Origin: Eshraghiella sp964576255
GTDB lineage: Bacteria > Bacillota > Clostridia > Lachnospirales > Lachnospiraceae
Reading direction: 5' to 3'
NCBI GenBank assembly: GCA_964576255.1
Contig: CAZNUK010000026.1
Location: forward strand, 1 to 28,199
DNA: 28,199 nucleotides
In this document: positions 1 to 6,808 of the stretch, piece after piece
Layout of the letters: every line of letters starts with the position of its first letter
Position numbering within the stretch: the stretch's first letter is position 1
Program-made: the position numbers and the translations under genes
Notes under the pieces: model-generated
What the model was told of the DNA's origin: nothing
The model's input: only the letters and a program-made list of their open reading frames with translations
Database searches by the model: none

Positions 1-866
1 GGGGAGCGGACATGGTGTTCGTTACCTGTGGTATGGGTGGCGGAACCGGAACAGGTGCTGCACCTGTAGTTGCTAAGATTGCTAAGGATATGGGTATCCT
101 TACTGTTGGTGTAGTAACTAAGCCATTTAAGTTTGAAGCTAAGACCAGAATGACTAATGCAGTCAGTGGTATTGAGAAGCTTAAAGAAAGCGTTGATACA
201 TTAATCGTTATTCCTAACGACAAATTATTAGAAATTGTAGACCGCAGAACATCTATGCCGGATGCACTTAAGAAGGCTGACGAGGTTCTTCAGCAGGCGG
301 TTCAGGGAATCACTGACCTTATCAATGTTCCTGGACTTATTAACCTTGACTTCGCTGACGTTCAGACAGTTATGAAGGACAAGGGTATCGCGCATATCGG
401 TATCGGTGTGGCTAAGGGAGATGACAAGGCAGTTGAAGCAGTTAAGCTTGCTGTTGCCAGCCCACTTCTTGAGACAACAATTGAAGGTGCATCACATGTT
501 ATTATTAACATTAGTGGTGATATCGGATTAATGGAAGCTAACGAGGCTGCCAGCTACGTACAGGAGCTTGCAGGAGAGAATGCCAACATTATCTTCGGTG
601 CTATGTATGACGATTCAGTTGCTGACCAGGCTACTATTACAGTTATCGCAACAGGACTTGACGGATATTCCACAGCGGCTGCAAGTGCTTTTGCAGGCTA
701 CGGATTTAAGAATCCACAGGTTAACAGACCGGCAGCTCCTACATATCAGTCAGGATATACAGCTCAGGCAGAGGCTAAGCCTATTCCTGGACTTGCTAAG
801 CCAACAGAGGCTAGCGTTAAGGAAAGAGAGATTAACATCCCAGGTTTCCTTCAGAGAAGAAAATAA
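1..866 (+). CDS. ftsZ: Cell division protein FtsZ, 5'-truncated by window edge
   Basis: FtsZ is the tubulin-like GTPase that polymerises into the division ring at midcell. The frame is open from the window edge (first full codon at position 3), so the N-terminal part lies upstream. The tubulin signature GGGTGTGAAP, which binds GTP phosphates, is encoded near positions 35-65. The T7-loop region and the C-terminal GTPase domain follow. A short variable linker then ends in the conserved C-terminal peptide INIPGFLQRRK, the docking site for partners such as FtsA and SepF in other bacteria. The gene ends at TAA 864-866, directly before a strong terminator. The missing N-terminus is a window artefact, not a pseudogene. 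Identity is essentially certain. Confidence 0.97.
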   Translation, partial: GADMVFVTCGMGGGTGTGAAPVVAKIAKDMGILTVGVVTKPFKFEAKTRMTNAVSGIEKLKESVDTLIVIPNDKLLEIVDRRTSMPDALKKADEVLQQAVQGITDLINVPGLINLDFADVQTVMKDKGIAHIGIGVAKGDDKAVEAVKLAVASPLLETTIEGASHVIINISGDIGLMEANEAASYVQELAGENANIIFGAMYDDSVADQATITVIATGLDGYSTAAASAFAGYGFKNPQVNRPAAPTYQSGYTAQAEAKPIPGLAKPTEASVKEREINIPGFLQRRK

Positions 867-880
867 TTTTGTGTTTTAAT

Positions 881-930
881 GCATTGCCCACGGACACGCG
901 CCTGTGGGCAGTGCTTGTTTTTCTATTTTA
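881..930 (+). terminator. Rho-independent terminator of ftsZ
   Basis: A GC-rich stem is formed by GCATTGCCCACGG (881-893) and CCTGTGGGCAGTGC (901-914), with a G.T pair and a short loop. The T-rich run TTGTTTTTCTATTTT follows. It lies 14 nt after the ftsZ stop codon and separates ftsZ from the next gene. Confidence 0.88.
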
Positions 931-1028
931 TTTCAGATTTTTATTTATTCATTTTTATTGTTTGATTCGTAAAGACTTTTCCGCATTGATTTTTAGAGGC
1001 TATTTTAGGGGGCATTATTAATTTTACA

Positions 1029-1036
1029 AGAGGAGG
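1029..1036 (+). promoter_or_regulatory. Shine-Dalgarno site that points to an ATT start
   Basis: AGAGGAGG is a near-perfect ribosome binding site. It sits 7 nt before ATT at 1044 (4 nt before ATT at 1041). In the reading frame of the following gene there is no ATG, GTG or TTG between the upstream in-frame stop (TGA 987-989) and ATG 1095. ATG 1095 is 58 nt away and has only a weak purine stretch before it. The site therefore favours initiation at ATT. Confidence 0.7.
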
Positions 1037-1043
1037 CGGTATT

Positions 1044-1817
1044 ATTTTTAAAGAAATTGAAAACAGAATTGGGGAACTGGAAAAAGAGATTAAGATGACT
1101 AAGAACAAGCTGAAGGGAATGCCGGAGGGGCAGTTTGTGTGCTGTTCTTGTCAGGGGAGATACAAGTGGTTTGTCAGTGATGGACACACAAAAAGCTATA
1201 TTTCTAAGAAAAATCGCTCATATGCTGAAAAGCTGGCATATAAGAGATATTTGGAATTATATCTTGAAGAACTTATTGCCGAATATAAGGCTTCTAAAAA
1301 GTATATAAAAGGTTGCTCAAAGATAAATAGTGCTTCCGAATTACTAATTAATAATTCGGAAATCAGAGAACTGATATCATCTCAGTTCGTTCCTGTGTCG
1401 GAAGAATTATTTAAGTGGACAATGAAATCATATGCAACTAATCCTTATTATACTGAGAATTTGGTTCATAAAAGCAGTTCGGGAAATTTACTTCGTTCCA
1501 AGTCGGAAGTTATCATTGATATGTCTTTGTATAATGCAAAAATTCCATATCGTTATGAGTGTCAATTGGCTTTAGGTAAGAATATCTTATATCCAGATTT
1601 TACAATGCGTCATCCTGTTAATGGAAGAGTAATATATTGGGAGCATTTTGGAAAAATGGATGATGTGGAATATGCAAATAAAGCATGCGAAAAAATCAAG
1701 TTATATAGTTCCCATGGTATTATCCCGTCTGTTAATTTGATATTGACTTATGAAACAAAGGACAATCCGTTAACAGTAGTAAAAGTACAAAGAATTATAG
1801 ATGAATATTTTAAATAG
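1044..1817 (+). CDS. PD-(D/E)XK-like protein of unknown function, probable ATT start
   Basis: Function unknown. From ATT 1044 the product is 257 residues; from ATG 1095 it is 240. The extra N-terminus reads as a charged heptad-like helix (KEIENRIGELEKEIKMTKNK) that runs straight into the rest, supporting the longer form. A segment with CCSC and aromatic residues (QGRYKWFVSDG) follows. The C-terminal half resembles a PD-(D/E)XK nuclease core: Glu in RSKSEVIID (residue 138 counted from ATG 1095), Asp in YPDFT (168) and Glu in YWEHFG (183). No Lys stands two residues after the last Glu, so catalysis is uncertain. I recall similar uncharacterised proteins in Lachnospiraceae chromosomes. The gene stands alone, between the ftsZ terminator and the repeat array. 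The nuclease-fold call is inference. Confidence 0.75.
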   Translation: MFKEIENRIGELEKEIKMTKNKLKGMPEGQFVCCSCQGRYKWFVSDGHTKSYISKKNRSYAEKLAYKRYLELYLEELIAEYKASKKYIKGCSKINSASELLINNSEIRELISSQFVPVSEELFKWTMKSYATNPYYTENLVHKSSSGNLLRSKSEVIIDMSLYNAKIPYRYECQLALGKNILYPDFTMRHPVNGRVIYWEHFGKMDDVEYANKACEKIKLYSSHGIIPSVNLILTYETKDNPLTVVKVQRIIDEYFK

Positions 1818-1820
1818 TGT

Positions 1821-2322
1821 TCAAGAGGTTTCCGACAGCCAAAAAGTTCCACTGAGAAACCGCCCGCGGTTTCTCAGACGCCAAAAACTACCGTCAGAAA
1901 CCAAGGAAGCTTCCAAGAGGTTTCCGACAGCCAAAAAGTTCCGCTGAGAAACCGCCCGCGGTTTCTCAGACGCCAAAAACTACCGTCAGAAACCAAGGAA
2001 GCTTCCCAGAGGTTTCCGACAGCCAAAAAGTTCCGCTNNNNNNNNNNNNNNNNNNNNNNNNNNNNNNNNNNNNNNNNNNNNNNNNNNNNNNNNNNNNNNN
2101 NNNNNNNNNNNNNNNNNNNNNNNNNNNNNNNNNNNNNCTACCGTCAGAAACCAAGGAAGCTTCCAAGAGGTTTCCGACAGCCAAAAAGTTCCACTGAGAA
2201 ACCGCCCGCGGTTTCTCAGACGCCAAAAACTACCGTCAGAAACCAAGGAAGCTTCCAAGAGGTTTCCGACAGCCAAAAAGTTCCGCTGAGAAACCGCCCG
2301 CGGTTTCTCAGACGCCAAAAAC
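1821..2322. repeat. Tandem array of 92-bp imperfect palindromes
   Basis: The word GAGGTTTCCGACAG recurs at 1825, 1917 and 2009, and after the gap at 2167 and 2259, always 92 bp apart. At least five units, some partial, are visible. Each complete unit centres on a perfect 12-bp inverted repeat, CTGAGAAACCGC / GCGGTTTCTCAG, with a 2-nt centre: 1852-1877, 1944-1969, 2194-2219 and 2286-2311. Outer arms GGTTTCCGAC / GTCAGAAACC pair with one mismatch, and GCTTCC / GGAAGC pair outermost. The whole unit therefore folds as one long interrupted hairpin, and neighbouring units join at GGAAGCTTCC. Units differ at single positions, for example TTCCACTG in the first and fourth and TTCCGCTG in the others. 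The array lies between the stop codon of the preceding gene and the spoIIGA promoter. It contains no convincing gene. Confidence 0.95.
2038..2137. other. Assembly gap of exactly 100 N inside the repeat array
   Basis: Exactly 100 N interrupt a repeat unit. The flanks are not in register for the 92-bp period (2009 to 2167 is 158 bp), so 100 is probably a placeholder and the true number of units is unknown. Confidence 0.97.
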
Positions 2323-2393
2323 CTCACTTCAAAATATGATTTTCTCTCTTTTTGTCATTTTATGTCTATAAAAAATCAAAATGTCTCCTATCC

Positions 2394-2427
2394 TTCGACA
2401 TATTTTTCAATCTTTATTAGATATAAT
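2394..2427 (+). promoter_or_regulatory. Spo0A-dependent promoter of spoIIGA
   Basis: TTCGACA at 2394-2400 is the exact reverse complement of the Spo0A box TGTCGAA. Its last six bases, TCGACA, match 5 of 6 positions of a sigma-A -35 element. A perfect -10, TATAAT, lies at 2422-2427 with a 21-bp spacer, too long for ordinary sigma-A use. This is the layout known for the Bacillus subtilis spoIIG promoter, where a 22-bp spacer makes the promoter dependent on phosphorylated Spo0A bound over the -35. A second, one-mismatch box (TTTGTCA) lies at 2351-2357, 43 bp upstream in the same orientation. Confidence 0.8.
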
Positions 2428-2455
2428 GTACAAGTACCGCGACAGGAGGTGTTGA

Positions 2456-3337
2456 TTGCACTATGTAATTTATATTGATGTGCTGTTCGTGGTTAACTTC
2501 ATTATGGATTATGTAGTTTTATCCATAACGACAACAATTCTTTATTACATCACCACTTTGGCAGATATGCCCGGAAGCAGGAATATTTGCATTAAATACA
2601 TAAAAAGAATTGCTGGAAGTTTGGTTGGAGCTACATGGGCAACGATAGTGCTATGGAACGGACTTAATCATTGGGCGTTTACCATGATTAGCTATATAGT
2701 AATCGGACCGGTGATGTTGGCTATGACAATAGGCAGAGTGCGGATTGGAGAATATTTAAAAGGCTTGGGAGTTATGTATGGAGTGACCTTTGTTTTGGGA
2801 GGTGCGTTACATGCGGTATATTATTACACCCTCGTAGGATATTTTCTTCATAATGCGGTTATGAGCACTAATTTGACTCCAAAGCTGTGGGTGCTGCCTG
2901 TTGGTGTAATCATAGGAAATGCTGTTATAAGATGGATGGTTGCATATATTTCGGAACGCGGAAGTAAAAGGGGACTTCTGTGTACCGCAATAATTGAAAA
3001 TGACCACAAAAGCGTCAGGCTGCCCGCATTCTATGATACGGGAAATAGTTTGAAGGACCCCATTTATGGCGAATGGGTACATATTGTACTGGTAGATTCC
3101 GTCAAAGGAATTATTAAGGGTAAAAATAATTCCTATCATCTCATTCCGTACTCATCAATCGGCAATGAGAATGGCTTGATTCCTGTGATTCGCATGGATA
3201 AATTAAAAATAATTAACGAAAAAGAAATTATTACGGTAGAAAAGCCCTTGTTTGCATTATATTCAGGAAGCTTTTCTTCCAGCACACCATATAAGGTTAT
3301 TTTGAATCCTAATGTGGAACGTGCTGCTAATTTGTGA
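2456..3337 (+). CDS. spoIIGA: Sporulation sigma-E processing peptidase SpoIIGA
   Basis: SpoIIGA is the membrane-embedded aspartic protease that cleaves pro-sigma-E in the mother cell after septation. The 293-residue protein (the B. subtilis protein is about 309) has an N-terminal half of about five hydrophobic segments, beginning YIDVLFVVNFIMDYVVL. A soluble protease domain follows with the active-site motif FYDTGNSLKDP; the catalytic Asp is residue 194. The start is TTG 2456, the first codon after an in-frame TGA and 6 nt after AGGAGG (2444-2449). The gene overlaps or abuts the sigE leader, so protease and substrate are co-expressed. The Spo0A-type promoter upstream fits expression at sporulation onset. 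Confidence 0.95.
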   Translation: MHYVIYIDVLFVVNFIMDYVVLSITTTILYYITTLADMPGSRNICIKYIKRIAGSLVGATWATIVLWNGLNHWAFTMISYIVIGPVMLAMTIGRVRIGEYLKGLGVMYGVTFVLGGALHAVYYYTLVGYFLHNAVMSTNLTPKLWVLPVGVIIGNAVIRWMVAYISERGSKRGLLCTAIIENDHKSVRLPAFYDTGNSLKDPIYGEWVHIVLVDSVKGIIKGKNNSYHLIPYSSIGNENGLIPVIRMDKLKIINEKEIITVEKPLFALYSGSFSSSTPYKVILNPNVERAANL

Positions 3338-3348
3338 TTGAAGGAGAA

Positions 3349-4098
3349 ATGAAAAATATGTATTTAAAAGTAATGATGCCACAGTGCTTTCAGTTTAGAA
3401 TGGTTCCGGATTTTCGCAATTTTTTTGCGGAAAATAACAACGACATACATTATATAGGGGGTGCGGATGTTCTGCCGGCACCTTTAGAGGCAGAAGAAGA
3501 GGCAGAGGTCATTGCAGACCTGGGAACAGAATTTGATAAAAAAGCAAAGTCCATATTGATTGAGCACAACCTCAGATTGGTTGTATATATTGCCAAAAAG
3601 TTTGATAATACAGGGGTTGGCGTGGAAGATTTGATTTCCATTGGAACAATAGGGCTTATTAAAGCAATTAATTCCTATGATTCCGGTAAAAATATCAAGC
3701 TTGCTACCTATGCGTCAAGATGTATTGAAAATGAAATTCTTATGTATTTAAGACGCAATAATAAAACAAGACTTGAAGTGTCAATTGATGAGCCTCTTAA
3801 TGTGGACTGGGATGGCAACGAGTTATTATTGTCGGATATTCTGGGCACGGACGAGGACATTATATATCGGGATATGGAGGATGAAGTGGAGAAAAAACTT
3901 CTCAAAAAAGCCATTGACCGTTTGGGGGAGAGAGAAAGAATGATTATAGATTTAAGGTTCGGACTTTCGTCTCAGGATGGAAATGAGATGACACAGAAGG
4001 AGGTTGCAGATTTGTTGGGGATTTCCCAGTCATACATATCCAGATTGGAGAAAAAAATAATAAAGCGCCTCAAAAAAGAAATTGTCAGATATGAATAG
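3349..4098 (+). CDS. sigE: Pro-sigma-E, mother-cell sporulation sigma factor
   Basis: Sigma-E directs early mother-cell transcription after cleavage by SpoIIGA. A pro-sequence of about 30 residues precedes HYIGGADVLPAP, which matches the YYIGG..LPPP segment just after the processing site in B. subtilis sigma-E. Region 2 is intact (NLRLVVYIAKKF, DLISIGTIGLIKAINSYD, YASRCIENEILMYLRRNNK), as is region 4 (LLGISQSYISRLEKKIIKR). AAGGAG lies at 3341-3346. ATG 3349 is 2 nt away and ATG 3358 is 11 nt away, so the exact start is uncertain (249 or 246 residues). A GTG at 3334 overlapping the spoIIGA stop has no ribosome binding site and is less likely. Function is certain by homology and context. Confidence 0.96.
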   Translation: MKNMYLKVMMPQCFQFRMVPDFRNFFAENNNDIHYIGGADVLPAPLEAEEEAEVIADLGTEFDKKAKSILIEHNLRLVVYIAKKFDNTGVGVEDLISIGTIGLIKAINSYDSGKNIKLATYASRCIENEILMYLRRNNKTRLEVSIDEPLNVDWDGNELLLSDILGTDEDIIYRDMEDEVEKKLLKKAIDRLGERERMIIDLRFGLSSQDGNEMTQKEVADLLGISQSYISRLEKKIIKRLKKEIVRYE

Positions 4099-4110
4099 AA
4101 AAGTTATAAT
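4082..4110 (+). promoter_or_regulatory. Sigma-A-type promoter inside the 3' end of sigE
   Basis: TTGTCA (4082-4087) and a perfect TATAAT (4105-4110) are separated by exactly 17 bp. The -35 lies within the last codons of sigE. Transcription would begin near 4117 and serve the gene at 4156. This suggests that gene can be expressed outside sporulation, independently of the spoIIGA promoter. Confidence 0.7.
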
Positions 4111-4155
4111 ATAGCTATATGAAATTTAGTTTATAAACAGATAGGAGAGAATGGT

Positions 4156-4686
4156 ATGGCAAGTATCATCGGCAAAGAACCCAAAGACAAAGTCATTAAC
4201 GTTGCAGATAATGAATGGCTTGAACATAGCCAGGGACTTAAGGAGGTTGTACAGACTGCCAAGAGCATTTTACGAAAGGCTAAGCAAAGAGTATATATTA
4301 ACTCTGATTTTCCGATTACGGAATTGTATGAAGAACTGCAGTTTCTGGTGGATAATAATGTAGAGGTGTTTTTGTTTGCTTTTTATGAGATGGGTCGAGT
4401 TCCTGTTGGAGTTAACGTGTTCAGCCACCAGCATAAGATGAGTATTGACCATGTGTGTACCAGACTCTTAATTTCAGTGGACGAACAGGAAGTTTATATG
4501 GCTGAAAGCTATGGAAACAATGTTGAGTGGCGTGGCACCAGAACCAATAACGAGCTTATGGTTAAGGTTGTTGGTGAACATATTCATAATGATATTTATC
4601 TGTTGCTCCTTAGAGAGCGATTTGGACGGGATTTATATGATGAAGTAGAGATGTATAGTAAGTTTGCCAGAAAGAGATGGCTATAG
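4156..4686 (+). CDS. TrmB-like sensor-domain protein lacking a DNA-binding domain
   Basis: The 176-residue product resembles the phospholipase D-fold effector domain found C-terminal in TrmB-type transcription regulators: a helix (VQTAKSILRKAKQRVYINSD), a strand-rich core (NNVEVFLFAFYE, RLLISVDEQEVYMAES), then WRGTRTNNELM and a final helix. The usual N-terminal winged helix of TrmB is absent, since only about 25 residues precede the domain. It may therefore bind a ligand or a partner protein rather than DNA. ATG 4156 is chosen over the out-of-frame ATG 4151 because AGGAGA (4143-4148) is 7 nt from 4156. It lies between sigE and sigG but has its own promoter and terminator. The family assignment is from residue pattern only. 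Confidence 0.7.
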   Translation: MASIIGKEPKDKVINVADNEWLEHSQGLKEVVQTAKSILRKAKQRVYINSDFPITELYEELQFLVDNNVEVFLFAFYEMGRVPVGVNVFSHQHKMSIDHVCTRLLISVDEQEVYMAESYGNNVEWRGTRTNNELMVKVVGEHIHNDIYLLLLRERFGRDLYDEVEMYSKFARKRWL

Positions 4687-4691
4687 CTGCC

Positions 4692-4743
4692 AAAAACTTC
4701 CGACATCATTTTTAATTTAAAATGATTAGCCGGAAGTTTTTTT
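4692..4743 (+). terminator. Rho-independent terminator before sigG
   Basis: AAAAACTTCCG (4692-4702) pairs with CGGAAGTTTTTTT (4731-4743), and an inner stem ATCATTTT / AAAATGAT closes on TAATTT. The T run ends the structure. It starts 5 nt after the stop of the TrmB-like gene. sigG therefore needs its own start of transcription or readthrough. Confidence 0.85.
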
Positions 4744-4800
4744 GTAAATGCTATTTATGTACGAATGTTACAAAAAATACATGAAATGGCAGGTACGGTT

Positions 4801-5577
4801 ATGGCAGCATACAAGGTTGAGATTTGTGGTGTAAATACAGCAAAGCTTGCATTACTTTCAGAGGCAGAAAAAAATGAACTGATTATCAAGGTTAAAGCCG
4901 GCGATATGCAGGCCAGAGAAGAATATATAAAAGGAAATTTACGTCTGGTTCTCAGCATTGTACAGAGATTTGCAGGGAATGGAGATAATTTGGACGATTT
5001 GTTTCAGATAGGCTGCATTGGTCTGATGAAGGCAGTGGATAATTTTGATATATCCCAGCAGGTGAAGTTTTCCACCTATGCAGTTCCGATGATAATCGGA
5101 GAAATAAGAAGATATATAAGGGATAACAGTCAGATTAGAGTATCCCGTTCCTTGAGAGATACAGCATACAAAGCAATATATGCCAAGGAAAAACTTACCA
5201 AAGAAAAACAAAAAGAGCCTACTATCAATGAAATCGCAGAGGAAATAGGAATAAGCAGGGAAAGCATTGTCTATGCAATGGATGCGATTCAAAGTCCGGT
5301 GTCTTTGTATGAACCGGTATATTCTGAGGGCGGCGATACCCTGTATGTGATGGATCAGGTAAGCGACACCAAAAATACAGAAGATAACTGGGTTAATGAT
5401 ATGGCTCTTAAGGATGCTGTGAAGAGACTTCCCAAAAGAGAAAGAGAAATTATTCATTTAAGGTTTTTTGAGGGAAAAACACAGATGGAAGTTGCGCAAT
5501 GTGTTAATATTTCACAGGCGCAGGTAAGCCGTCTTGAAAAAAATGCACTAAAAAGCATGAAAAATTATTTATGCTAG
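4801..5577 (+). CDS. sigG: Forespore sporulation sigma factor sigma-G
   Basis: Sigma-G drives late gene expression in the forespore after engulfment. The N-terminus MAAYKVEICGVNTAKL aligns with the KVEICGV start of known sigma-G proteins, so ATG 4801 is preferred (258 residues). In-frame ATGs at 4765 and 4786 would add 12 and 5 residues, and ribosome binding signals are weak for all three. Region 2 (GNLRLVLSIVQRFAG, DDLFQIGCIGLMKAVDNFD, FSTYAVPMIIGEIRRY), region 3 (SQIRVSRSLRDTAYKA) and region 4 (LRFFEGKTQMEVAQC, ISQAQVSRLEKNALK) are all complete. There is no pro-sequence. I could not find a convincing sigma-F or sigma-G promoter in the short gap after the preceding terminator. Confidence 0.95.
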   Translation: MAAYKVEICGVNTAKLALLSEAEKNELIIKVKAGDMQAREEYIKGNLRLVLSIVQRFAGNGDNLDDLFQIGCIGLMKAVDNFDISQQVKFSTYAVPMIIGEIRRYIRDNSQIRVSRSLRDTAYKAIYAKEKLTKEKQKEPTINEIAEEIGISRESIVYAMDAIQSPVSLYEPVYSEGGDTLYVMDQVSDTKNTEDNWVNDMALKDAVKRLPKREREIIHLRFFEGKTQMEVAQCVNISQAQVSRLEKNALKSMKNYLC

Positions 5578-5597
5578 TGGTAAATACTTGTATTTTT

Positions 5598-5626
5598 TTG
5601 ACAAAAGTGTTATTATAAAGTATCAA
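5598..5626 (+). promoter_or_regulatory. Candidate sigma-A promoter at the head of the pilus locus
   Basis: A perfect -35 TTGACA (5598-5603) is followed after 17 bp by TATCAA (5621-5626), a 4/6 match to the -10. Transcription would start near 5633 and leave a very short leader before ATG 5645. It lies about 20 bp after the sigG stop, and no terminator separates it from sigG. Confidence 0.5.
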
Positions 5627-5644
5627 AAAAATGTTGGGAACGTT

Positions 5645-6808
5645 ATGAAAGAGAAAAACAAATTATCACTGGTTCTTAAACTGGCGATTCCCCTTGCAAT
5701 TTTAATTGTTTTGATAGTGTTTAAATTCACTGTTTTTACCGAGACTAAGTTTTCTCTGGCCAGATATGCCGTGGTCGGAGTGGAAGGCTTTGATACCAGA
5801 GCTACAGCTACGGTGGTGGTGGATGAGCTGGGATTATACAAGGCATTGGCAGGGGATGATGCTTCACAAACAGAGCAGCTTAAATACAAAGAGTTTGTGG
5901 AATCGGTCAGCTGCACCATCAGCCAGAATAACAATCTGTCGAATGGTGATGAGTTGGTTGTGACAGTGGATTACGACGAAGCAGTTGCTAAGAAGCTTGG
6001 AATCAGGGTGGATTTTACTGAAAGAATATATAAGGTTTCAGGGCTTAGGACGGGAACGGAGCTGGATCTGTTTGCTGACATTAAGATAATCACCGGAGGG
6101 ATAAGTCCTTTTGTTTATGTCACCTGCATTAATGAGTCTGAGGATGAATATCTGAAGAGTCTGGAATATACCATTGATAAGACCTCGGGGCTTAGCATTG
6201 GTGATGAGATTACCATTACTTGCAATATAGACAGCGAACGGGCGGATTCCTTGGGGTATTATTTCAATGAATCAGAGAAGAAATATATTATCAGCACTGC
6301 CGATAAATATATAGATAATCCCCAAGAGATTGATATTGAGCTGATTAACGGACTTAGCGAAGAAAATATCAATGTGATTATCAGTGAGACTGCTGATACC
6401 ACATATCATATGTCTTATGCTGTTACTCAGAATAATGAATATCTGTACAGGGATAATAATGAAGCAGCAGTTGGGTTTTGGTTTGACAGAGTGCTTCTTG
6501 CGAATAACTCTACCGGAGTTGAACAGGAACACGAGAATTATATTCTGGTAGTTTATCATGGAAGTATAGCATTGCCGAAGTACACTACGGAGCCTGATCC
6601 GTATGACTATGTGAATGCATATTTTTGCTTTAAATATTCAGATGCCATATTATCTATGGATGGTGAATTTTTAATGGCAACCAATGATCCGCATAACAGA
6701 TTTGTGTGTGGCGATAGCTATGAAGCTGTTGTTAATGCAGTTTTGGAGGATATCGGCGCAGGCTATGATTTGCAGGAATATACTAATGTTTTGGAGGAAG
6801 AGGAATAA
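5645..6808 (+). CDS. Membrane-anchored extracytoplasmic protein heading the pilus operon
   Basis: The 387-residue protein has one N-terminal membrane segment (LVLKLAIPLAILIVLIVFKF) after a short basic tail, so the rest lies outside the membrane. Two repeats of about 110 residues are visible. Each carries an N-L-S-N-G-D-E-L or G-L-S-I-G-D-E-I turn followed by a beta strand (VVTVDYD, TITCNID) and a pattern like A.KLGIRV..TERIYKVSGL. This repeat occurs in Lachnospiraceae zinc-ribbon surface proteins, but no zinc ribbon is present here. A C-terminal domain of about 150 residues follows. ATG 5645 is chosen over the upstream ATG 5588 because the latter precedes the candidate promoter. The stop TAA overlaps the pilB ATG by one base, implying coupled translation. 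Function unknown; a pilus-linked envelope role is inference. Confidence 0.8.
   Translation: MKEKNKLSLVLKLAIPLAILIVLIVFKFTVFTETKFSLARYAVVGVEGFDTRATATVVVDELGLYKALAGDDASQTEQLKYKEFVESVSCTISQNNNLSNGDELVVTVDYDEAVAKKLGIRVDFTERIYKVSGLRTGTELDLFADIKIITGGISPFVYVTCINESEDEYLKSLEYTIDKTSGLSIGDEITITCNIDSERADSLGYYFNESEKKYIISTADKYIDNPQEIDIELINGLSEENINVIISETADTTYHMSYAVTQNNEYLYRDNNEAAVGFWFDRVLLANNSTGVEQEHENYILVVYHGSIALPKYTTEPDPYDYVNAYFCFKYSDAILSMDGEFLMATNDPHNRFVCGDSYEAVVNAVLEDIGAGYDLQEYTNVLEEEE

Noticed and set aside
1821..2322. CRISPR array
   Set aside because: The whole 92-bp period is conserved, with no variable spacers between repeats, and no cas genes are nearby.
1966..2327. Open frames on the minus strand across the repeat array (86 and 113 codons)
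   Set aside because: They consist of the 92-bp repeat read through, with the gap translated as unknown residues. Since 92 is not a multiple of 3, the same DNA is read in shifting frames, which is not how a protein repeat behaves.
4692..4705. Relation between the terminator word GCCAAAAACTTCCG and the 92-bp array word GCCAAAAAGTTCCG
   Set aside because: The match is short and A-rich, and the rest of the two structures differs. Chance similarity is the simpler explanation.
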